From NCBI GenBank assembly GCA_963808815.1, contig CAWEGI010000015.1, positions 124,001 through 188,000 on the forward strand: a stretch of 64,000 nucleotides of DNA. The letters run 5' to 3'. Positions 1 through 7,150 of the stretch are shown here, piece after piece; positions within the stretch are counted from its first letter, which is position 1; every line of letters begins with the position of its first letter. Below the pieces are notes generated by a model. It saw only the letters and a program-made list of their open reading frames with translations, had not been told where the DNA came from and ran no database searches. The stretch is from DATBLE01 sp963808815 (GTDB lineage: Bacteria; Actinomycetota; Thermoleophilia; Gaiellales; Gaiellaceae). The position numbers and the translations under genes were made by a program.

Positions 1-295
1 CGATCCCGAGCTCCTGCGCGGTCACGGGCGTGAGCTGCTCGACTGCCGCTCCGGCGAAGACGATCGTCCCCTCGTCGGGTGAGGTCGCACCGGACGCAAT
101 GTTCATCAGCGTCGACTTCCCGGCGCCGTTCTCCCCGAGCAGCGCGTGCACCTCGCCGGGGAGCACGTCGAACGAGACGTCTCTGAGCGCCGCGATCGCG
201 TTGTAGTGCTTGGTGATGCCGGACATCGACAGCGTCGGCTGCACGGCAGGGCCGCCTTCCGGGACGAGCGTGCTGACGGCGGATTCGTCGATCAC
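1..295 (-). CDS. ABC transporter ATP-binding protein, sugar-type (partial)
   Basis: ATPase subunit of the uptake system encoded just upstream in the same operon (permease, binding protein, then this gene). The protein runs off the left edge of the window, so only about 98 N-terminal residues are seen. They contain a clear Walker A motif (GENGAGKST) preceded by the usual beta strands (ALRDVSFDVLPGEVHALLG), the pattern of RbsA/XylG-type ATPases that carry two fused nucleotide-binding domains. The start is taken at a GTG; an ATG 23 codons downstream (MSGITKHY) also fits the family. The ATPase would sit on the cytoplasmic face with the RbsC-like permease. The substrate cannot be told from sequence. 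Confidence 0.85.
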   Translation of the reverse strand, partial: MIDESAVSTLVPEGGPAVQPTLSMSGITKHYNAIAALRDVSFDVLPGEVHALLGENGAGKSTLMNIASGATSPDEGTIVFAGAAVEQLTPVTAQELGI

Positions 296-319
296 GTCGG
301 TCTGTCTCGGTCACCACGG

Positions 320-352
320 TTGTGCGCGGCGGCGGAGCGCCGCCGCGCACAA
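320..352 (-). terminator. Intercistronic hairpin between binding-protein and ATPase genes
   Basis: Perfect inverted repeat with 14-bp GC-rich arms (320-333 and 339-352) and a 5-base loop, located between the binding-protein stop and the ATPase start. No T-run follows, so it is more likely a processing or partial-termination hairpin. Such hairpins commonly keep binding-protein mRNA more abundant than the distal message; that role is inferred. Confidence 0.6.
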
Positions 353-365
353 CCCGTCCATGTGC

Positions 366-1463
366 CTACTTCTTCACCAGCTTCGCTTGCGCGACAGCCG
401 GCAACTTGGCGGAGAGGTAGATGTCGCCCGGGAGGGTCGGCCTGCACTCCACCGGGTGCGGCTTACCGGTCGTCGAGTCCTCGAAGACGAGCGACGGGAA
501 GTGCGTGCTCGCCGGCTTCTTGCCGCCCGTGGCGAGCGCCACGGCCCAGTCGATCGCGAGGCGTGCGTGGTCGTTCTGCGTCGAGACGGTGAAGAGCTTG
601 AACGTGGGGTTCTTGGCCACGTTCTTCTTCCAGAAGCATCCGAGCACATTGCCGTCTGACGTGGCCAGCGCGGGGATCTTCCGGCCGCTCTTCGTGAACT
701 CCGGCAGAGCGCCGACGAGCGAGGGGCCGAAGTCCGACACGATCACGTCGATCTTCGGGTACTTGGCGATGTCTGCCGAGAGGACCTTCTGGGAGAGGGC
801 CGGATCCCAGTTCGTCACCTCGAACGGCTGCTCGCCGATGAACTTGTACTTGTGCGTCGGGTCGAGGACCTTGTGGAGGCCCTGGTTCTCCTCGATGCCC
901 TGGCTGTTGCCCTTCGGGCCGCTCAGCATCAGTACGTTGCCGCCCTTCGGGAGGACGCGCTTGATCCACCTGCCCCAGTTCTCGCCGGCCTGCGAGAACG
1001 GGGTGTCGATGAACACGTTGTAGTCGACGCCTGCCTTGCCGCCGGGCGTGACGCGATACGGCACCGTCACGACCCCGGCCTTGTACGAGCTGCGGAGCGC
1101 GGGCAGGATCGCCTTGCCGGCGTCCGGGAAGACGACGAGCGCATTGACGCCCTTGGCGACCATCCCCTGGATGTCGGAGATGGCCTTCTGCGTGTTGCCC
1201 TGACCGTCCGCGTAGTCGATCGACGTGACGCTCGGGCATTTCTGCGCCTCGTTGCGTGCCGACGCGGTGGTGACGAGACGCCAGCTGTTCCCGCCGAAAC
1301 CGTCCGTGAATCCGAGCTTGATCTTCTTCGGGCCGCACCATGACGGCACGGCCGTGGCCTTCCCGGACGACGTCGACTTCGCCGACGACGTCGCTGCGAC
1401 GAGCATGACTGCGCCGCAGGCGAGTGCTAGTGCGAGGAGCGCACCGCCCTTCTGCTTGCTCAT
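366..1463 (-). CDS. Periplasmic sugar-binding-type ABC substrate-binding protein
   Basis: Secreted solute-binding protein of 365 residues, Peripla_BP_4 type (ribose/xylose-binding protein fold). The N-terminus has a signal peptide (basic start, hydrophobic stretch at residues 7-25, small residues before the mature part) but no obvious lipobox Cys. The mature domain shows family features: GFTDGFGGNSWR near the start, then the IQGMVAKGVNALVVFP strand-helix unit and a central SDFGPSLVGAL segment. The start at 1463 is chosen over a longer frame because AGGGAGG lies 8 bases upstream and the signal peptide begins there. It lies between the permease and ATPase genes in one operon. The nearby SDR and VOC genes suggest a carbohydrate or small oxygenated ligand, but that is inference. 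Confidence 0.88.
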   Translation of the reverse strand: MSKQKGGALLALALACGAVMLVAATSSAKSTSSGKATAVPSWCGPKKIKLGFTDGFGGNSWRLVTTASARNEAQKCPSVTSIDYADGQGNTQKAISDIQGMVAKGVNALVVFPDAGKAILPALRSSYKAGVVTVPYRVTPGGKAGVDYNVFIDTPFSQAGENWGRWIKRVLPKGGNVLMLSGPKGNSQGIEENQGLHKVLDPTHKYKFIGEQPFEVTNWDPALSQKVLSADIAKYPKIDVIVSDFGPSLVGALPEFTKSGRKIPALATSDGNVLGCFWKKNVAKNPTFKLFTVSTQNDHARLAIDWAVALATGGKKPASTHFPSLVFEDSTTGKPHPVECRPTLPGDIYLSAKLPAVAQAKLVKK

Positions 1464-1539
1464 GTACCCGTCCTCCCTTCCCGTGGTAGTTGCCTGCTTC
1501 GGTGGCACGACGACGTGCCGTTCGGTTGCGGGACTCGGC

Positions 1540-2577
1540 TCATGTCGGGGCGACCGTCCTGGGGCGGTGTGCGACGACGCGCCGCGCGAGGCCCCCCCAG
1601 TCGATCGTGTAGAGGGCGACACCGACCGCGAGTGCGGCCGCCTGGACGAGCGTGCGGGTGGCGTAGGTGACGCCGAGTGCGAGTACGAACTGGTCGAGTT
1701 GCGACAGGAACAGCGCGGCGACAGCGGTGGCGACGAGGTTGCCGCGACCGCCCAGCAGGGAAGTGCCGCCGAGCACGACCGCCGCGACCGTCGGCAGGAG
1801 GTAGTTGTTGCCCTCGTAGGCAGTGGGTTGGTTGACGATGCCGGCGTGCATGACGGCGGCGAGGCAGTAGAGGATCTGCGCCCAGACGTAGGCGGCCGTC
1901 TGGTGGCGTTTCACGCGGAGGCCCGCGGTGCGGGCGGCGATCTCGTTGGCACCGACGCCCTCGAAGCGTCGCCCCATCGGGGTCAACTTGACCACCGCTG
2001 CGACGACAGCCGTGACACCGACGGCGAAGTACACCGGAGCCGGGATCCCCAGCCAGAGCCCGCCGCCCACCCTCGCCAGGCGGGCGGTGGTCGTCGTCGG
2101 GATCCCGGCCGTGTACCAGAGCACGGCCCCGAAGAGCAGAGCGTTCGTCCCGAGTGTGGCGACGATCGGGTTGAGACGCATCCGGCCGACCAGGAACCCG
2201 TTCAGGAAGCCGGCACAGACCGCTGCGAGGAACGCTATGCCGATCGCGGGCCAGAGCCGGGCGTTGTCCCCCGCCGGGTACTTGGTCACGATCACGACGT
2301 AGAGCGACAAGCCGCCCGCCACCGAGAGGTCGATCCCGCCCTGCATGACGACGAGCGTCTGACCGAGCGCCGCAATCGCGAGCGCCGACGCGAACGGCAG
2401 CATCGTCAGGACGACGCCTCTGTTCAGGCTAGACGGTGCGAACAGCCAGCTCGCGGCGAAGAGGGCAACCGTCGCAGTGATGACGGTGGCAAGGCCGCGT
2501 GACAGCAATCTCCTCGATCCGCGCGGGATGACCACCCTCGACTGGTCCGAACCGCCGCTCCGCGTTTCCGGCCTCAC
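1540..2577 (-). CDS. ABC transporter permease, RbsC/XylH family
   Basis: Membrane subunit of the ABC importer, 345 residues with about nine to ten hydrophobic segments. Family signatures are clear: GGIDLSV at about residue 80 and GGTSLLGGRGN at about 275, typical of BPD_transp_2 permeases of the ribose/autoinducer-2 type. A basic N-terminal tail precedes the first helix. It is the first gene of the permease, binding-protein, ATPase operon and is divergent from the SDR gene; the 127-bp gap carries TGAACA boxes that probably control both directions. The order permease-binding protein-ATPase differs from the usual rbs order. No fault is seen in the frame. Confidence 0.88.
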   Translation of the reverse strand: MRPETRSGGSDQSRVVIPRGSRRLLSRGLATVITATVALFAASWLFAPSSLNRGVVLTMLPFASALAIAALGQTLVVMQGGIDLSVAGGLSLYVVIVTKYPAGDNARLWPAIGIAFLAAVCAGFLNGFLVGRMRLNPIVATLGTNALLFGAVLWYTAGIPTTTTARLARVGGGLWLGIPAPVYFAVGVTAVVAAVVKLTPMGRRFEGVGANEIAARTAGLRVKRHQTAAYVWAQILYCLAAVMHAGIVNQPTAYEGNNYLLPTVAAVVLGGTSLLGGRGNLVATAVAALFLSQLDQFVLALGVTYATRTLVQAAALAVGVALYTIDWGGLARRVVAHRPRTVAPT

Positions 2578-2605
2578 CTGGCGGACGATGGTAACGTCCA
2601 GCGCA

Positions 2606-2660
2606 GGTGTTCACAAGTCTTAAGATGAACACCCGCACAGTGTTTTTTCAATTGAACACC
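2606..2660. promoter_or_regulatory. TGAACACC inverted and direct repeats (putative operator)
   Basis: The gap between the divergent permease and SDR genes holds a perfect inverted repeat, GGTGTTCA (2606-2613) and TGAACACC (2626-2633) with a 12-base spacer, and a third TGAACACC at 2653-2660. TGAACA cores recur upstream of the XRE-cupin regulator gene and of the small cupin gene, which suggests one regulator acts at all three. The link to that regulator is inferred. Confidence 0.55.
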
Positions 2661-2704
2661 GAGGCGACGTGAGGGCTGTTCTCCGGAGAGGCGAGTGAGG
2701 GACG

Positions 2705-3490
2705 ATGGGCAGGGTGCAAGACCGGGTCGTGGTCGTCACCGGGGGAGCCGGCGGCATCGGCTCCGCTACGTGCAGGGCGATCGCCGCCGAAGGCGGAAAG
2801 GTCGTGGTCGCCGACCTCGACACGAACGCAGCGAAGGCCGTGGCGGACGAGATCGTGGCGGACGGCGGCTCGGCGACCTCGATCGGCGTGGACGTCACCG
2901 ACCGAGCTCAGGTCCGGGCGATGGTTCAGGCGGCGGTCGACGCCTTCGGTGCGCTGAACGTGATCTTCAACAACGCCGGGAAGAATCGGCCGCGGAGCTT
3001 CATGGACGTCGACGAGGCGAACTTCGACGAGATCGTCCGCGTCAATACGTGGGGCGTGATCGTCTGCACGCAGGAGGCTGCTCGGCAGATGATCGCCCAG
3101 GGAGCCGGCGGCAAGATCATCAACACCGGCTCGATCGCCAGCCGACAGGGCTACTGGGAGTTCGTGCCCTACTGCGTGGCCAAGTTCGGCACGCTCGCCG
3201 TCACGCAGGCGACCGCGCGCGGGCTGATCGAGCACGGCATCACGGTCAACGCGTTCGCGCCCGGCGTCGTCGACACTCCCATGTGGGTCGGGCTGAACGA
3301 GGACATCCGGACGATCACCGACCAGCCCGCCGATGCGAACCCCATGCAGGAGTTCGCCACCAACACACTGATCGGGAGGCCGGCGTCACCGGCCGAGCTG
3401 GCGCCGTTCCTGGTGTATCTGGCGTCCCCCGAGTCGGACTACATGACCGGGCAGATGTACATGGTGGACGGCGGGCAGATCCTTGTCTGA
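2705..3490 (+). CDS. Short-chain dehydrogenase/reductase (SDR)
   Basis: NAD(P)-dependent oxidoreductase of the classical SDR family, 261 residues, the usual length. The Rossmann motif TGGAGGIG is at residues 12-19, NNAG at 89-92, and the catalytic Ser143-Tyr156-Lys160 triad is present (TGS, then YCVAK). The Asp after the second beta strand (VVVADLDT) suggests a preference for NAD(H). The C-terminus with YMTGQ and VDGG is typical of glucose/3-oxoacyl-ACP reductase-like members. It is divergent from the ABC operon and followed by a VOC enzyme gene 48 bases later, so it probably oxidises the imported substrate or a product of it. Exact substrate unknown. Confidence 0.88.
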   Translation: MGRVQDRVVVVTGGAGGIGSATCRAIAAEGGKVVVADLDTNAAKAVADEIVADGGSATSIGVDVTDRAQVRAMVQAAVDAFGALNVIFNNAGKNRPRSFMDVDEANFDEIVRVNTWGVIVCTQEAARQMIAQGAGGKIINTGSIASRQGYWEFVPYCVAKFGTLAVTQATARGLIEHGITVNAFAPGVVDTPMWVGLNEDIRTITDQPADANPMQEFATNTLIGRPASPAELAPFLVYLASPESDYMTGQMYMVDGGQILV

Positions 3491-3538
3491 GCAGGACCAG
3501 AGTGTCCTCCGTGCAGCCCACGAGCCCGCGGAGGAGCG

Positions 3539-4036
3539 ATGAAGGGACTCCATCACGTCGGCATCACGGTCGCCGATCTCGACGCGTCGATTCGGTTCTA
3601 CCACGACGTTCTCGGGCTCGAGTTCGCAAACGAGCCGAGCCCGTGGTTCGACGGCGAGGAACTCAGCCGGGGGGTCGGGGTGCCCGGAGCCGCGCTGCGC
3701 CAGGTGAGCCTGCTGGTCGGAGACACGACCCTCGAGCTCCTCGAGTACAGGAGCCCGCCCAGCGAGACCGAACGGCCCCTCGGATCGAACAGCCGAGGCG
3801 CGTCGCACGTCGCATTCGTCGTGGAGGACATCGAGGCGACGAAGGCCGAGCTCGAGGCCAAGGGGATCAAGTTCTACAGCCCAGTCAATGTTGTCGACGA
3901 GGGCGTGCTCGCCGGCTGGCGGTGGGTCTATTTCGAGGATCCCGACTGCTACCCGCTCGAGCTGGTGCAGGTCGCGTACTACCTCGAGGAGGACCGCCGC
4001 GCAGGCATCGCGGCGTATCTCGCGTCGCGGTCATAG
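3539..4036 (+). CDS. VOC-superfamily (glyoxalase/dioxygenase-like) protein
   Basis: 165-residue protein with two beta-alpha-beta-beta-beta modules of the vicinal oxygen chelate fold. Candidate metal ligands are visible: an early His in LHHVGITV, Glu in TTLELLEY, His in ASHVAFVV and Glu in YPLELVQV, the canonical H/E/H/E layout. The family includes methylmalonyl-CoA epimerase, glyoxalase I and extradiol dioxygenases; length and spacing are closest to the epimerase/lactoylglutathione-lyase-like group. A good ribosome site (GGAGGAG) precedes the ATG. It follows the SDR gene in the same direction, so both may act on one catabolic intermediate. Confidence 0.82.
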   Translation: MKGLHHVGITVADLDASIRFYHDVLGLEFANEPSPWFDGEELSRGVGVPGAALRQVSLLVGDTTLELLEYRSPPSETERPLGSNSRGASHVAFVVEDIEATKAELEAKGIKFYSPVNVVDEGVLAGWRWVYFEDPDCYPLELVQVAYYLEEDRRAGIAAYLASRS

Positions 4037-4167
4037 CGCCGCAGCCACGGGTCGTGGGCGCCCCTCCTCCCTCGGAGCGACCACGACCCGTACCACTCTT
4101 GGCTCATCGAGGTGAGAGGTCGGCGCCACGTGATCGGCGTGATACCTTGACACCGGCTGTCGTCTGT

Positions 4168-4198
4168 TGAACAAACAAGGTAAACACCCGACTGAACA
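4168..4198 (+). promoter_or_regulatory. TGAACA pair upstream of XRE-cupin regulator
   Basis: Two TGAACA direct repeats, 4168-4173 and 4193-4198, lie immediately upstream of the regulator start at 4205, with TAAACACC between them at 4181. They match the boxes at 2606-2660 and 5431. Position against the start codon fits autoregulation. Inference from recurrence only. Confidence 0.5.
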
Positions 4199-4204
4199 GA
4201 GCGG

Positions 4205-4984
4205 ATGGACGTCGAAAACCCGATGCTGACAGATAAGAAGCGCCGCCGTCCACGGACGGCTGCTCTATCCGGAGCGCCGGGCGATCGACAACGCCTGCGC
4301 GACGACCTCGGCCATCGCCTGCGGGCAGCGCGCGAGCAGAAGAACATCGGATTGCGCGAGCTGGCACGCCGGCTCGGCGTATCGCCGAGCCTGATCTCGC
4401 AGATCGAAACCGGCAAGACGGAGCCATCCATAAACACCCTGTTCGCGATGGTCAGCGAGCTCGAGCTGTCGGTGAACGAGATCGTGTTCGATCCGGCTCG
4501 TGATACCGGCCGAGTGTCGGGGAAGAAAGCGACACCTCGGGCCCGCGCGGGATCCGGCCGCCGGGCAGGTGAGGCGGCCCATGCAGACGCACCCGGTTCG
4601 CCCGTCCAGCGCAGAACGAATCGAACCTCGATCAGCCTCGAGGCCGGTGTCGGCTGGGACCGGCTGACCACGGAGCCCGACCACAACGTCGACTTCCTCT
4701 ACCTGCGGTATCCGCCGGGGAGCGAATCGACTCCGCCCCACTCCCTGATGCGGCATAACGGCACGGAGTACGGCTACGTCCTGTCGGGAAGACTCCAGGT
4801 CTCGCTTGGGTTCGACAACTACGTGCTCGAGCCCGGCGACTCGATCTCGTTCGACTGCACGCAGCCGCACCGGTTCGCCGCGGTCGGGGACGACACGGTC
4901 GAGGCCGTGTGGTTCGTCGTCGGACGGCGCAACACCCTCTCGGTCGAGGATTCGCCGGACGAGCCCTCGTCGGTTGCCCCCTAG
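4205..4984 (+). CDS. XRE-family transcriptional regulator with C-terminal cupin
   Basis: One-component regulator of 259 residues. Residues about 30-95 form an XRE helix-turn-helix (LRELARRLGVSPSLISQIETGK, the standard recognition-helix pattern). A basic, Ala/Arg-rich linker follows, and residues about 165-240 form a cupin_2 domain (YGYVLSGRLQVSL, then GDSISFDCTQPHRF). This HTH-cupin arrangement is typical of sensors of small catabolic substrates such as PuuR. It lies directly downstream of the SDR/VOC genes and probably controls the ABC operon, the SDR-VOC pair and the convergent cupin through TGAACA boxes. Its 3' end overlaps the convergent cupin by the four bases CTAG. Confidence 0.87.
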   Translation: MDVENPMLTDKKRRRPRTAALSGAPGDRQRLRDDLGHRLRAAREQKNIGLRELARRLGVSPSLISQIETGKTEPSINTLFAMVSELELSVNEIVFDPARDTGRVSGKKATPRARAGSGRRAGEAAHADAPGSPVQRRTNRTSISLEAGVGWDRLTTEPDHNVDFLYLRYPPGSESTPPHSLMRHNGTEYGYVLSGRLQVSLGFDNYVLEPGDSISFDCTQPHRFAAVGDDTVEAVWFVVGRRNTLSVEDSPDEPSSVAP

Positions 4985-5412
4985 CCCGCCGGACTCTCGC
5001 CCCCCTCGTCTTCGCTGCGGGTGACGAAGCCCGCGTCTTCCAGGCTTGCGGCGCCGGCGTAGTACCACGCCATGACCACCTCGCCGTCCGAGGTGTTCTC
5101 GAAGCCGTGATACTCGTTCTGCGGCACGAAGACCGCCTCGCCCGGCCCGAGCTCCACGGCGTCGTCGCCGACGTAGGCGATCCCGGAACCCGACATCAGG
5201 TACTCGACCTCCTCGGCGTTCGGGTGTCGGTGAATGTCGTGCTTCGCCCCCGGTGGAAAGAAGGTGACGCCGAAGACGGTCTTCGTCGACCCGACGGTGT
5301 CCTTCGTCACCAGCCAGCGGACATCCATGTCGACCCAGCCCCGCTCCGGGATGCCCGGACTCGACTCGGTCGCGTCAACCACGACCTTGAACGGATGTTC
5401 ATCAACGCCCAC
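4981..5412 (-). CDS. Small cupin-domain protein
   Basis: 143-residue single-domain cupin. Motif 1 is complete (HDIHRHPNAEEVEYLMSG, with two His and one Glu as metal ligands) and motif 2 carries the fourth ligand His (AVFVPQNEYHGFEN). Such proteins are isomerases, dioxygenases or storage-like binding proteins; the activity cannot be assigned. The GTG start is supported by GGGAGGG a few bases upstream. It is convergent with the XRE-cupin gene, and a TGAACACTG box lies just upstream at 5431, so it probably belongs to the same regulon as the ABC transporter and SDR genes. Confidence 0.82.
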   Translation of the reverse strand: MGVDEHPFKVVVDATESSPGIPERGWVDMDVRWLVTKDTVGSTKTVFGVTFFPPGAKHDIHRHPNAEEVEYLMSGSGIAYVGDDAVELGPGEAVFVPQNEYHGFENTSDGEVVMAWYYAGAASLEDAGFVTRSEDEGGESPAG

Positions 5413-5430
5413 GTTTCCCTCCCATCGAGA

Positions 5431-5439
5431 TGAACACTG
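5431..5439 (-). promoter_or_regulatory. TGAACA half-site upstream of cupin gene
   Basis: TGAACACTG, 19 bases upstream of the cupin GTG, matches the boxes found upstream of the permease/SDR pair and of the regulator. Only one half-site is clear here; ATGTTCAT inside the cupin gene start (about 5395-5402) may be the partner. Confidence 0.4.
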
Positions 5440-5562
5440 TCCGCTGTGACTGTACGAAACCCCAAACGAAGCGTCAACCAGGCCGCTCCGTTTCGGACAC
5501 CTCGGCCGCGTTCGGCAACGGCGGCTCTCGGCAACGGGCTCCAGCGACGGATACGGGCCGCA

Positions 5563-5618
5563 GTAAGGGTTTCGGTGAGGAGGGTTTACGGCCCCACTGC
5601 CGGGGGAAAGACATGTCG
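5563..5618 (+). repeat. Copy A of a 55-bp duplicated intergenic element
   Basis: Starts GTAAGGGTTTCGGTGAGGAG and ends near GACATGTCG. It aligns over its whole length with 6100-6154, sharing CGGTGAGGAG, a CGGC/GCCG mini-hairpin and AAGACAT. It lies directly before the first long hairpin of this region. No coding potential is seen. Function unknown. Confidence 0.55.
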
Positions 5619-5700
5619 AGGCGGGTGCCCTGGGAGAGACGCCGCTGCCTGGGAACCGCGGGGTCTTCTAACGGCCTTCAGGCCGCGCGGGTGCCCGCCT
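5619..5700 (+). other. Long hairpin 1 of the intergenic hairpin cluster
   Basis: A 12-bp stem (AGGCGGGTGCCC at 5619-5630 with GGGTGCCCGCCT at 5689-5700, two G-T wobbles) encloses TGGGAGAGAC and a smaller CGGCC-TTCA-GGCCG hairpin. The layout, a GC-rich outer stem with a GGGAGAGA stretch inside, is shared with the hairpins at 6246, 6472 and 6820. Confidence 0.5.
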
Positions 5701-5805
5701 ACGTCGTTCTTCGCCATTTCGCAAGCAATTGTCGAGAGGACGAGGGGTGACGATCGCCTCCCGCGAGGCGAAGCCGGCGAGCTCCTCCCTGTGAGCGTGT
5801 GCCAG

Positions 5806-6012
5806 CTATTCGGCCGGTTCGACGAAGAAGGTCATACCGGCGTACGCGACGGGGACCTTCCGGACGATCGTCCAGGATCTCTCGATACCGTCAGGGCCCT
5901 TCAAAAGGACGGTCTGACCAACGTCGTAGGCGTCGCCGCCCGGCTTGTATTCGCCTGACGCAACGACAACCTGATTCCCCTCTTCATCGGTAGTGACGAG
6001 GCTGTATTCCAC
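5806..6012 (-). CDS. Small hypothetical protein (68 aa)
   Basis: 68-residue acidic protein, MEYSLVTTDEEGNQ at the start, with an SH3/KOW-like beta pattern (VGQTVLLKGPDGIERSWTIVRKV) and a Pro-Ala-Glu end. No membrane segment or signal peptide. The start is GTG with a weak ribosome site. The composition is protein-like and there is no better frame opposite, so it is probably a real gene, but no family is recognised. It sits alone between the two copies of the duplicated 55-bp element, inside a stretch otherwise made of hairpins. Confidence 0.55.
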   Translation of the reverse strand: MEYSLVTTDEEGNQVVVASGEYKPGGDAYDVGQTVLLKGPDGIERSWTIVRKVPVAYAGMTFFVEPAE

Positions 6013-6099
6013 GGATCCAACAGAGTCTACGGCGGACGCGGCGTGACCGACAAGCTTTGACGCCCGAACCGGCGGCCACCCCAGGTCAAGGCGCGCCGT

Positions 6100-6154
6100 G
6101 TAAAGGTTCGGTGAGGAGCGGTTTCGTGGTCGGCTGCCGAGGAAGACATCCTCG
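6100..6154 (+). repeat. Copy B of the 55-bp duplicated element
   Basis: Begins GTAAAGGTTCGGTGAGGAGC and continues through CGGCTGCCG to a CGAGGA-AGACA-TCCTCG hairpin. It aligns with 5563-5618 with a few one-base gaps. Conservation of CGGTGAGGAG and AAGACAT suggests a structured RNA or a protein-binding site rather than a gene. Confidence 0.55.
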
Positions 6155-6245
6155 TAGGGCAGGCGCCTTCGGAGCGGCGGCGAGCTGGTCGGGGTCTAGC
6201 GGCAGGCTGACGCTTTCGGATGGCCGGCCCCATTTTGCGACTGGA

Positions 6246-6313
6246 CGGGCGCACCTCCTACTCGCTGCCTGGAGAGGGAGAAAGCCAGGCGGAGCGGCTC
6301 AGAGGTGCGCCCG
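6246..6313 (+). other. Long hairpin 2 with purine-only loop
   Basis: Perfect 12-bp outer stem (6246-6257 with 6302-6313). Inside is a second stem, CGCTGCCTGG (6263-6272) with CCAGGC-gg-AGCG, capped by a 12-base purine-only loop AGAGGGAGAAAG (6273-6284). The same inner core and loop size recur at 6844-6875. Confidence 0.6.
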
Positions 6314-6471
6314 CTCAAGTTGTGTGTTGCCCGGTTTCCCGACTTGTATACATCGGCGGGCGAAGCGGGACCGGGCACTGGTCACCGCACGCCAAGGTTG
6401 CCGAGCGGCTTCTGCGGGGGCAGCGGTGCGGCCCGTCTCTGTGAGCCGTCCGAGGATTGGCGCTTGATGGT

Positions 6472-6547
6472 GGGCGGGTGCCTGGATCGAGTCGCCCGCC
6501 CAGGCAGGGGGAGAGGTCGCCCTGACGGCACAGGAGGCCACCCGCCC
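6472..6547 (+). other. Long hairpin 3
   Basis: Outer stem GGGCGGGTG (6472-6480) with CACCCGCCC (6539-6547). Inside, GCCTGG (6480-6485) can pair with CCAGGC (6500-6505), and the purine stretch AGGGGGAGAGG follows at 6506-6516. Same family layout as hairpins 2 and 5, with the purine run displaced. Confidence 0.5.
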
Positions 6548-6737
6548 GCGCGCGAATATCTCGCATCGGTCGGACGCGTGTGACGTGGTCGCTGCGTTCG
6601 GAAGGCGCCTCACTGGCACTCGAACTCATGGCGTTCGCCAGCGGCTTCTCGACGGCCGAACGGCATGGTTAGGCGCCCGCCTGCCTACAAGCGGTGACGG
6701 TCCGTTATGCGGCGACGGCGATGGGGAAGGAGGTAGG

Positions 6738-6803
6738 TGGCGGGTGCCTCGAGAGAGGCTGATCGTCATGCGGCGGCGATCAGCTGGCAAAGGGGGCCCG
6801 CCA
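6738..6803 (+). other. Long hairpin 4
   Basis: Outer stem TGGCGGG (6738-6744) with CCCGCCA (6797-6803); inner 8-bp stem GCTGATCG (6758-6765) with CGATCAGC (6777-6784). GAGAGAGG lies just 5' of the inner stem (about 6751-6758). It resembles the other hairpins but is the most divergent. Confidence 0.45.
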
Positions 6804-6819
6804 TACCGTCCAACGGGTG

Positions 6820-6893
6820 GGGCGGGCATGCCTATGGCAACAGCCGCCTGGCTGGGAGAGAGAGGAGCCAGGCGGTCGAAGGAATGCCCGCCC
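6820..6893 (+). other. Long hairpin 5 with purine-only loop
   Basis: Perfect 10-bp outer stem (GGGCGGGCAT, 6820-6829; ATGCCCGCCC, 6884-6893) and perfect 10-bp inner stem (CCGCCTGGCT, 6844-6853; AGCCAGGCGG, 6866-6875) capped by the 12-base purine loop GGGAGAGAGAGG. This is the cleanest member of the family. Confidence 0.6.
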
Positions 6894-7150
6894 GCATCCA
6901 ACCTATTCGGCGACCCCGACGACCGCCCTAGGTCGCTGCCTTGACACGATCCAACCGTCCCCAGAACAATGCCCGCGTCGACTGGCGAGAACTGGAAGCG
7001 GGCCCGACCGGATCGAAAGGGGGTAGCGAACGTCCAGGGTCGTATGGCTGCCGGCGATCTTCAACCCGGTCGCCGCGGAAGAATCGCGACCTCCGACGGC
7101 TCTCCGCCGGTCGCGAGCACGACAGGGGAAGCGACACGAAGGGGGGAACC

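Larger units (their letters stand above)
6013..7150. other. Gene-poor 1.1-kb stretch made of repeats and hairpins
   Basis: No convincing protein gene is seen on either strand; short open frames here are mutually overlapping and of Arg/Pro-rich shadow type. The stretch contains copy B of the duplicated element (6100-6154) and long hairpins at 6246-6313, 6472-6547, 6738-6803 and 6820-6893. The last 250 bases before 7151 hold no recognised signal apart from a GGGGGGAA ribosome site for the next gene. Confidence 0.55.

Noticed and set aside
5631..5662. Glycine riboswitch (GGGAGAGAC start)
   Set aside because: Only the first nine bases agree; the rest of the aptamer and any glycine-linked gene are missing.
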